Shown here: piece by piece, positions 32,821 through 39,172 of the stretch | Position numbering within the stretch: position 1 is the first letter of the stretch | Layout of the letters: each line of letters begins with the position of its first letter | DNA from: Lachnospiraceae bacterium | Lineage (GTDB): Bacteria > Bacillota > Clostridia > Lachnospirales > Lachnospiraceae | Length of the DNA: 39,172 nt | Reading direction: 5' to 3' | Assembly: GCA_017623815.1 (NCBI GenBank) | Contig: JAGAOK010000087.1 | Location: forward strand, 1 to 39,172 | Notes under the pieces: generated by a model | What the model was told of the DNA's origin: nothing | Database searches by the model: none | The model's input: only the letters and a program-made list of their open reading frames with translations | Program-made: the position numbers and the translations under genes

Positions 32821-33992
32821 GAAATCCATTAGCAAAACAGGTAGTTGAATTAAAGCCTTCGGGAATCCGTAAGTTTTTTGATCTTGTGGCTGAAATGCCG
32901 GATGCCATTTCTCTGGGTGTCGGCGAGCCGGATTTTGATACACCGTGGCATATTCGTGATGAGGGTATTTATTCCCTGGAAAAGGGACGTACTTTTTATA
33001 CATCCAATTCCGGTTTAAAGGAATTAAAGGAAGAGATTTGTCGTTATTTAAAGCGCAAGATGAATCTTTCCTACAATTATACAAGTGATGTTATCGTGAC
33101 GGTCGGAGGTTCTGAAGCAATCGATATCGCACTGCGTGCCATGATCAATCCGGGCGAGGGCGAGGAAGTTCTTATCCCGCAGCCAAGCTATGTTTCCTAT
33201 GAGCCATGTGCTATTTTGGCGGGAGCAAAACCGGTAATTATTGAACTGAAAAATGAAAATGAATTTCGCCTGACGGCGCAGGAGCTGGAGGATGCGATTA
33301 CAGATAAGACAAAGATCTTGATTCTGCCGTTCCCGAACAATCCGACGGGCGCCATTATGGAGAAAAAGGATCTCGAGGCCATTGCCGAAGTAATTGAAAA
33401 ACATGACATCTTTGTCATTTCGGATGAGATTTACAGTGAACTTTCCTATAATGAAGATCATGTGTCGATTGCCTGTATTCCGGGTATGAAGGAAAGAACC
33501 ATTTTGATCAATGGATTTTCCAAGGCCTATGCCATGACGGGATGGCGTCTCGGTTATGCATGCGGACCGAAGGAAATCATTACACAGATGACCAAGATTC
33601 ATCAGTTTGCAATCATGTGTGCACCGACGACAAGTCAGTATGCGGCTGTGGAAGCACTCAGAAACGGAGATGAGGATGTGGCGATGATGCGTGAGGCGTA
33701 CAATCAGCGCCGCCGTTATCTTATGCATTCGTTTAAAGAGATGGGACTTCCGTGCTTTGAGCCGTTCGGAGCATTTTATGTGTTCCCTTGTATCAAAGAA
33801 TTCGGTATGACCAGCGAGGAATTTGCAGAAAAACTGTTAAACAGTGAAAAGGTGGCTGTGGTTCCGGGAACTGCATTCGGTGATTGCGGAGAAGGCTTCC
33901 TTCGTATTTCTTATGCATATTCCCTGGAAGATTTAAAGGTGGCGATTGAGCGTATAAAACGCTTTATCGAAAAACTGCGCGCAGAAAAATAA
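32817..33992 (+). CDS. Pyridoxal phosphate-dependent aminotransferase, class I/II
   Basis: A 391-residue fold-type I aminotransferase related to AspC/PatA. Lys236 in GFSKAYAMTGWRLGY binds PLP; FPNNPTGA carries the conserved Asn and Pro, and SDEIYSEL the Asp that pairs with the pyridine nitrogen. An Arg near the end (FLRISYA) should bind the substrate carboxylate. It transfers amino groups between an amino acid (Asp, aromatic or branched) and 2-oxoglutarate; the specificity is not clear. Translation is coupled to the Lrp gene through the ATGA overlap. The next gene, trmL, follows by 18 bases. Confidence 0.94.
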   Translation: MRNPLAKQVVELKPSGIRKFFDLVAEMPDAISLGVGEPDFDTPWHIRDEGIYSLEKGRTFYTSNSGLKELKEEICRYLKRKMNLSYNYTSDVIVTVGGSEAIDIALRAMINPGEGEEVLIPQPSYVSYEPCAILAGAKPVIIELKNENEFRLTAQELEDAITDKTKILILPFPNNPTGAIMEKKDLEAIAEVIEKHDIFVISDEIYSELSYNEDHVSIACIPGMKERTILINGFSKAYAMTGWRLGYACGPKEIITQMTKIHQFAIMCAPTTSQYAAVEALRNGDEDVAMMREAYNQRRRYLMHSFKEMGLPCFEPFGAFYVFPCIKEFGMTSEEFAEKLLNSEKVAVVPGTAFGDCGEGFLRISYAYSLEDLKVAIERIKRFIEKLRAEK

Positions 33993-34010
33993 AGGCAAAG
34001 TGAGAATACT

Positions 34011-34502
34011 ATGAATATCATACTTCATCAGCCGGAAATACCGGCAAATACAGGAAATATCGGAAGAACCTGTGTGGCAACGGGGACTTCCCTTCATTTG
34101 ATAGAACCGCTCGGATTTCGTCTGGGTGAAAAGGAACTGAAAAGAGCCGGTATGGATTACTGGGATAAGCTCGATGTAACCAGATACGTCAATTTCGAAG
34201 AATTTAAAGAAAAACATCCGAATGCAAAGATCTGGATGGCGACGACAAAAGCAAAACACGTGTACACGGACGTGGAGTTTGGACCGGATGATTTTATTAT
34301 GTTCGGTAAAGAGAGTGCCGGGATTCCGGAGGAGATTCTTGTCGATTATGAGCAGACCTGTATCCGTATTCCGATGCTGCCTGCAATCCGTTCCCTGAAT
34401 CTTTCAAACTCCGTGGCAGTTGTGCTTTACGAGGCACTGCGTCAGCAAAATTTCGAATCCATGCAGATGACCGGTGAACTTCACCGCCTGCAGTGGAAAT
34501 AG
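34011..34502 (+). CDS. trmL: tRNA (cytidine/uridine-34 2'-O-)-methyltransferase
   Basis: A 163-residue SPOUT methyltransferase that uses S-adenosylmethionine to methylate the wobble ribose of tRNA-Leu in known members. The signature segments are HQPEIPANTGNIGRTCVATG near the N-terminus, FGKESAGIPEEIL and RIPMLPAIRSLNLSNSVAVV, which build the trefoil knot. Length is typical for the minimal TrmL/CspR type. It lies 18 bases after the aminotransferase and 22 before pth, with GTGAGAA as a modest ribosome binding site. Confidence 0.96.
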   Translation: MNIILHQPEIPANTGNIGRTCVATGTSLHLIEPLGFRLGEKELKRAGMDYWDKLDVTRYVNFEEFKEKHPNAKIWMATTKAKHVYTDVEFGPDDFIMFGKESAGIPEEILVDYEQTCIRIPMLPAIRSLNLSNSVAVVLYEALRQQNFESMQMTGELHRLQWK

Positions 34503-34524
34503 ACTCAAAACAGAGGAAACCAAT

Positions 34525-35094
34525 ATGTATATTATAGTGGGACTGGGAAATCCTACCAGAGAATATGCGCATACGCGCCATAACGTGGGATTTGATACCA
34601 TTGATAAAATCGCGGACAGGCACGGGATTGCCGTGATGGAAAAAAAGCATAAGGCAATTTACGGCAGAGGCTATATCGGGGGTCAGAAAGTGATCCTTGC
34701 AAAGCCGCAGACGTTTATGAACTTAAGTGGTGAGTCCGTTCGCTCGCTCATAGATTATTATAAGGTGGACGAGGAGTCGGAGCTGATTGTCATTTATGAT
34801 GATATCAGTTTAGAGCCGGGAAAGCTTCGCATCCGGAAAAAGGGAAGCGCGGGCGGTCACAACGGAATCAAAAATATAATATCGCATCTCGGACATGATA
34901 CCTTTGTCCGCATTAAGGTCGGTGTCGGAGAAAAACCGAAGGGCTATGATCTGGCGGATTATGTGTTATCACGTTTTGGAAAAGAGGAACAAAGCGCGAT
35001 GGAAGATGCGTTTGAAAGAGCTGCGGATGCAGTGGAAGTAATCATGACCGGCGGACCGGAGGAAGCGATGAACCGGTTTAATGCCAAGAAATGA
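34525..35094 (+). CDS. pth: Peptidyl-tRNA hydrolase
   Basis: A 189-residue enzyme that releases tRNA from stalled peptidyl-tRNA. Asn9 and His19 (GLGNPTREYAHTRHNVGF) and an Asp near 92 (IYDDISLEPGKLRIR) are the catalytic residues; GSAGGHNGIKNII is the conserved tRNA-binding loop. The start at ATG 34525 follows AGAGGAAA; an in-frame upstream start at 34474 would lie inside trmL. Length fits. It precedes mfd by 9 bases, a common order in Firmicutes. Confidence 0.97.
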   Translation: MYIIVGLGNPTREYAHTRHNVGFDTIDKIADRHGIAVMEKKHKAIYGRGYIGGQKVILAKPQTFMNLSGESVRSLIDYYKVDEESELIVIYDDISLEPGKLRIRKKGSAGGHNGIKNIISHLGHDTFVRIKVGVGEKPKGYDLADYVLSRFGKEEQSAMEDAFERAADAVEVIMTGGPEEAMNRFNAKK

Positions 35095-35103
35095 GAGGCT
35101 AAA

Positions 35104-38100
35104 TTGAAGGCATTTACAGAACATTTAAAAGAGTTCTCTTTTTATGAAGAGGCAGACAGACAACTGAATATAGGGAAAACAGTTGCGATTTCCGGATGTG
35201 CTGCGGCGCAGAAATGTCAGATGATCTACACATATGGGGAGAATTATCCATATAAGATCGTAATACAGCCGGATGATGTGAAAGCCAAAGAGGTATATGA
35301 GGATTACCGCTTTTTTGACAAAGATGTCGTGTTATTTCCGGCAAAAGATTATATTTTCTTTCAGGCGGATATTCGCGGAAAAGAAATGACAAGAGAGCGA
35401 ATGATCTGTTTTCGTAAAATTTTATCCGGTGAAAAGGTAACCATTATCACGACACCGGATACTTTTATGGCACCGGTGCTTCCGCTTGCGACGCTGCAGG
35501 AAAACTGCATTCATGTCGAAAGAGAAAGCGTGATGGAAGAGGCGGCAATTGCCAAAAAACTGGTACGCATGGGATATGAAAAGACATATCAGGTAGAGAT
35601 TCCGGGGCAGTTTTCCGTTCGCGGAGGAATTATAGATGTCTATGATCTGACGGAGGAAAACCCGTATCGTATTGAGCTTTGGGGCGATGAAGTAGAGTCG
35701 ATCAGGCGGTTTGACGTACTCAGTCAGCGTTCCATCGAGGCACTTAGTGAGGTAACAATCTATCCGGCCACCGAGATGATTCTGACCTTAGCGCAGAGGG
35801 AGGATGGTCTGAAAAAGATAGAAAAAGAAGCGAAAAAGACGGCGGAGAAGCTACGCGATCAGAAAAAAATTGAGGAAGCAAATCGCATAACGAAACAGAC
35901 GCAGCAGCTTGCAGAGCAGATGGAGCAGTTTGGTGTGATGGCCAATCTTGACAGTTATATGAAATACTTTTATGAAACGCTGTCAGGATTTTTTGATTTA
36001 TTTGACCCGCAAAAGCTTTTGCTTGTGGTAGATGAACCCATCCGCGTGAAAGAGCATCTCGAAGCGGTGGAATTGGAGTTTCGCGAAAGCATGATGCAAC
36101 GACTCGAAAAGGGATATGCATTAAAAGGTCAGGCGGATCTTCTTTACAGCGCCGGGCAGGTGCTGGGAGCTGTTAACAGGCAAAGACTCCTGCTTCTTTC
36201 CGTTCTTGATGGAAAGCAGAAGGCATTTCCGGCGGATGAGACCTATCATGTAGATGCCAGAAACATAAACTCGTTCCAGAACAGTTTTGAACTTCTGCTG
36301 AAAGATTTAAAGAGATATCATAAAAACGGATATCGCGTTATTCTTCTGTCACCGTCGCGTACGAGGGCAAAGCGTCTTTCGGAAGACATTTATGCCAGTG
36401 ATATTAATTGTTTTTACAGTGAGGACAAAGACCGGGAGCTCAAGTCCGGAGAAATCATGGTCATGCATGGCCAGCTTTCCAAAGGATTTGAATATCTGTC
36501 TCTTCGCATGGTGGTGATTACGGAAAGCGATATTTTCGGGAAAAGAGCAGCCAAAAAAGCCAAGAGAAAACGATATGAAGGACAGAAGATTCACGATTTT
36601 ACCGAGCTTAAGGTCGGTGATTTTGTTGTGCATGAAAGCCACGGACTGGGGATTTATCGCGGAATCGAAAAGGTTTGTGTGGATAAAGTCGTAAAAGACT
36701 ATATGAAAATAGAGTACCGCGACGGCGGTAATTTGTATGTGCTTGCGACCGGTTTTGACGCGGTTATGAAATATGCTTCATCCGACAGCAAAGCACCGAA
36801 GCTCAATAAACTCGGAACACAGGAATGGTCGAAGACAAAAACAAAGGTTAAGGGAGCGGTGACGGAGATTGCCAAGGATCTGGTGCAGCTCTACGCGGCC
36901 CGCCAGCAGAAATCCGGTTTTGTGTATGGACCGGATACGGTATGGCAGAGAGAATTTGAGGAAATGTTTCCGTATGAGGAGACGCAGGATCAGCTTCTGG
37001 CCATTGAGGCGACAAAGCGTGATATGGAAAGCCGACGCATCATGGATCGCCTGATTTGCGGGGATGTTGGTTTCGGTAAGACGGAAATCGCCATTCGTGC
37101 AGCGTTCAAAGCAGTGCAGGAAGGTAAGCAGGTGGTATTTTTGGTACCGACCACGATTCTTGCTAAGCAGCATTATGATAATTTTGTGCAGAGAATGAAG
37201 GATTTTCCGGTGACCGTGGAGATGATGTCGCGGTTTCGGACACCATCGCAGATCAAAAAGACAACAGAAGGGCTGAAAAAAGGATTGGTGGATATCGTGA
37301 TCGGTACCCACAGAGTGTTGTCAAAGGATGTGGCATTTAAAGATTTAGGGCTCCTTATTATCGACGAGGAGCAGAGATTCGGGGTGGCCCACAAAGAGAA
37401 GATTAAGCAGATGCGACAGGACATTGACGTTCTGACACTGACTGCGACGCCGATTCCGAGAACGCTTCACATGAGTCTTGTCGGAATCCGCGATATGAGT
37501 GTACTGGAAGAAGCACCGAACGACCGTATGCCTATCCAGACCTTTGTCATGGAATACAACGAAGAGATGGTGCGTGAGGCGATACAAAGAGAGCTTGCCC
37601 GCGGAGGCCAGGTTTATTACGTGTACAACCGGGTCAATACCATTGCGGAAATGACCGGAGCCCTGCAGGCGCTGGTTCCGGATGCCAATGTCGCATTTGC
37701 CCACGGGCAGATGAAAGAGAGCGAGCTGGAGCGGATTATGTTTGATTTTGTGGAGGGACAGATCGATGTGCTTGTTTCAACTACCATTATTGAAACCGGT
37801 CTGGATATTCCGAATGTCAATACCATGATTGTGCATGATTCCGATAACATGGGACTTTCGCAGCTCTATCAGCTCAGGGGCCGTGTCGGAAGATCGAACC
37901 GGACTGCATATGCATTTCTTATGTACAAGCGGGACAAGATATTAAAAGAAGTAGCAGAAAAGCGTCTTCAGGCAATTAAAGAATTTACGGAGCTGGGAAG
38001 CGGATTTAAAATCGCGATGAAAGACCTTGAAATCCGCGGAGCCGGAAACCTGCTCGGAAAAACCCAGCACGGACATATGGAGGCAGTCGGATATGATCTG

Positions 38101-38628
38101 TACTGCAAGATGCTAAACGAAGCCGTGAAGGCAATGAAGGGGAAAAAGGAAGTCATCGATTTTACAACTGCCATCGATATGGATGTGGATGCGTACATTC
38201 CGGAAACCTACATTGTCAATGAGTATCAGAAGCTGGATATTTACAAGAGAATCGCAGCCATTGAAAGCCGCGAGGAGAGCGAAGAAATGCGCGGCGAACT
38301 GATGGATCGTTTCGGAGAGATTCCGCGCTGTGTGGAAAACCTGCTTCGCATTTCTCTGATCCGTATGGGAGCGCATGCGCTGTATGTGACAGAGGTCAAA
38401 GGTAAAAAAGACGGCATTACCTTTACCATGGATCCGAAAGCGCAGATCCGCGTGGAAAACATAGAAATTGTTCTCGCCAATATGGAAGGGAATCTGAAAT
38501 TCAGTGTCAAAGGTGTTCCGACCTTCTTTTATCGTCTCAAATCGACCGGAGTGGTACAAAGAGATGAGGAGAAGATGCTGGCTGCGGCGGAGAGAGTGGT
38601 CGCTGAGATGAGGGCAAGATTGTTGTAG
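35104..38628 (+). CDS. mfd: Transcription-repair coupling factor
   Basis: A 1174-residue ATP-dependent translocase that removes stalled RNA polymerase at DNA lesions and recruits UvrA. Order of parts: UvrB-like N-terminal module (about 1-350), linker, RNA-polymerase-interacting Tudor-like domain (about 490-570, GDFVVHESHGLGIYRGIEK), then the RecG-like motor with Walker A Lys659 (GDVGFGKTE), the DEEQ box from Asp754, TATPIPRTL and QLRGRVGRSNR, and the C-terminal D7 domain. Start is TTG 35104 with GAGAGG upstream. It is the last gene of the operon; no clear terminator was seen between it and the degV promoter. Confidence 0.97.
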   Translation: MKAFTEHLKEFSFYEEADRQLNIGKTVAISGCAAAQKCQMIYTYGENYPYKIVIQPDDVKAKEVYEDYRFFDKDVVLFPAKDYIFFQADIRGKEMTRERMICFRKILSGEKVTIITTPDTFMAPVLPLATLQENCIHVERESVMEEAAIAKKLVRMGYEKTYQVEIPGQFSVRGGIIDVYDLTEENPYRIELWGDEVESIRRFDVLSQRSIEALSEVTIYPATEMILTLAQREDGLKKIEKEAKKTAEKLRDQKKIEEANRITKQTQQLAEQMEQFGVMANLDSYMKYFYETLSGFFDLFDPQKLLLVVDEPIRVKEHLEAVELEFRESMMQRLEKGYALKGQADLLYSAGQVLGAVNRQRLLLLSVLDGKQKAFPADETYHVDARNINSFQNSFELLLKDLKRYHKNGYRVILLSPSRTRAKRLSEDIYASDINCFYSEDKDRELKSGEIMVMHGQLSKGFEYLSLRMVVITESDIFGKRAAKKAKRKRYEGQKIHDFTELKVGDFVVHESHGLGIYRGIEKVCVDKVVKDYMKIEYRDGGNLYVLATGFDAVMKYASSDSKAPKLNKLGTQEWSKTKTKVKGAVTEIAKDLVQLYAARQQKSGFVYGPDTVWQREFEEMFPYEETQDQLLAIEATKRDMESRRIMDRLICGDVGFGKTEIAIRAAFKAVQEGKQVVFLVPTTILAKQHYDNFVQRMKDFPVTVEMMSRFRTPSQIKKTTEGLKKGLVDIVIGTHRVLSKDVAFKDLGLLIIDEEQRFGVAHKEKIKQMRQDIDVLTLTATPIPRTLHMSLVGIRDMSVLEEAPNDRMPIQTFVMEYNEEMVREAIQRELARGGQVYYVYNRVNTIAEMTGALQALVPDANVAFAHGQMKESELERIMFDFVEGQIDVLVSTTIIETGLDIPNVNTMIVHDSDNMGLSQLYQLRGRVGRSNRTAYAFLMYKRDKILKEVAEKRLQAIKEFTELGSGFKIAMKDLEIRGAGNLLGKTQHGHMEAVGYDLYCKMLNEAVKAMKGKKEVIDFTTAIDMDVDAYIPETYIVNEYQKLDIYKRIAAIESREESEEMRGELMDRFGEIPRCVENLLRISLIRMGAHALYVTEVKGKKDGITFTMDPKAQIRVENIEIVLANMEGNLKFSVKGVPTFFYRLKSTGVVQRDEEKMLAAAERVVAEMRARLL

Positions 38629-38704
38629 GAGGATTTGTCGCAAGTGGGGAAGTACCTCTGGGGGCGAAATGACCCAATATACAAAAATACTTTGAAATTC
38701 AAAC

Positions 38705-38733
38705 TAGACGAAATGATGTTTTCCATATACAAT
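38705..38733 (+). promoter_or_regulatory. Promoter upstream of the DegV gene
   Basis: TAGACG (38705-38710), 17 bases, TACAAT (38728-38733): a fair -35 and a good -10. It lies 56 bases before the ATG. The 160 bases between mfd and this gene hold nothing else clear. Confidence 0.6.
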
Positions 38734-38788
38734 GGGGAAGAACAGTTAATAAAGTCAATTTATATATGATTTTTAAGAGGTATTATTT

Positions 38789-39172
38789 ATGAGAGATTTT
38801 GTAATTTCAACAGAAACCAATTCCGATATGTCACAGGAGTTTTTGAAATCCAATGACATTCTTGTGATTCCGCACTATTACAATGTGGAAGAAGATATGT
38901 ATGGTGACGGAAACGAGCTTACCATCGAGGAATTTTACAATGAGATGCGTGCAGGAAAAAAAGCCGGAACTGCAGCAAGTAACCCGGCGGTGATTGAAGA
39001 GAAGTTTACTGAGGTGGCAAAAGCCGGAAAAGACATCCTTCACATCAGTTTTTCATCCCAGCTTTCCTGCGGATGCCAGAATATCATCAACGGCGGAAAT
39101 GCAATCAAAGAGGATAATCCGGAGTTTAATATCGAAGTTGTGGATACGTTGTCCGGAACACTTGGTGAAGGA
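38789..39172 (+). CDS. DegV family protein (fatty-acid binding), N-terminal part only
   Basis: The first 128 residues of a DegV/FakB-type protein, cut by the window edge; full length is normally about 280-290. Visible segments typical of the family are FVISTETNSDMSQEF at the start, GDGNELTIEEFYNEM, the GTAASNPAVIEEKF region that corresponds to the usual pattern of Thr-Ser residues contacting the lipid carboxylate, ILHISFSSQLSCGCQNI and VVDTLSGTLGEG. Such proteins bind fatty acids, often for a FakA kinase. The start at ATG 38789 follows AAGAGG by 8 bases, and a promoter lies upstream. Confidence 0.9.
   Translation, partial: MRDFVISTETNSDMSQEFLKSNDILVIPHYYNVEEDMYGDGNELTIEEFYNEMRAGKKAGTAASNPAVIEEKFTEVAKAGKDILHISFSSQLSCGCQNIINGGNAIKEDNPEFNIEVVDTLSGTLGEG

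Noticed and set aside
1..39172. CRISPR arrays, tRNA or rRNA genes, prophage or intact insertion sequences
   Set aside because: No regular spaced repeats, no tRNA-like cloverleaf with CCA end, no rRNA-like stretches and no complete transposase or phage gene were seen by eye; short tRNAs cannot be fully excluded without a covariance search.

Overview
The window looks like a piece of core chromosome from a Firmicute of the class Clostridia, most likely a Lachnospiraceae-type gut anaerobe. The evidence is the gene families (homocysteine methyltransferase/MTHFR fusion, VanW protein, DUF4080 radical SAM protein, TSCPD protein, HD-GYP proteins, SPFH/zinc-ribbon protein), strong GGAGG-type ribosome binding sites, sigma-A type promoters and frequent TTG starts. 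This assignment is inferred from family content; no rRNA or tRNA gene was seen.

Layout. 1-2445: a truncated DUF4173-type membrane protein on the minus strand, divergent from a membrane protein with a duplicated domain, then a strong terminator. 2486-10676: a tightly packed plus-strand cluster of seven genes: GNAT acetyltransferase, HAD phosphatase, methionine-synthesis fusion enzyme, MVF-type flippase, aminopeptidase P, glycerol kinase and an unknown 85-residue protein. 10670-12416: two minus-strand genes, a secreted Big2/SASA esterase and a DUF1905-like domain joined to a papain-like fold. 12523-13442: a Cof-type HAD phosphatase and a two-way terminator. 13452-15857: minus-strand TSCPD protein, MurG and an HD-GYP protein. 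15990-19872: a secreted Lys-rich protein, glucose-6-phosphate isomerase, a very large palindrome and a MATE transporter. 19883-22266: a D-2-hydroxyacid dehydrogenase, an orphan LytTR response regulator, a terminator and the broken remains of an Rpn-type transposase/nuclease. 22297-25661: a minus-strand operon (HD-GYP, SPFH/zinc-ribbon, membrane zinc-ribbon) with a consensus promoter and a long hairpin at its end. 25797-29008: D-lyxose isomerase, a radical SAM/B12 protein and a DnaQ-type exonuclease. 29587-38628: a plus-strand operon of eight genes (35-residue membrane peptide, VanW protein, AIR-synthase-like protein, Lrp regulator, aminotransferase, TrmL, Pth, Mfd). 38705-39172: a promoter and the start of a DegV protein.

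Most genes are housekeeping: one-carbon/methionine metabolism, cell wall assembly (MurG, flippase, VanW), sugar and glycerol entry, translation quality (Pth, TrmL) and DNA repair (Mfd). The least ordinary items are the roughly 180-bp palindrome at 18281-18458, the HD-GYP/SPFH/zinc-ribbon operon, the DUF1905-like/papain-like fusion, the unlisted 35-residue membrane peptide at 29645-29752, and the Rpn remnant that begins at a terminator. I did not find a clear new defence or mobile system.
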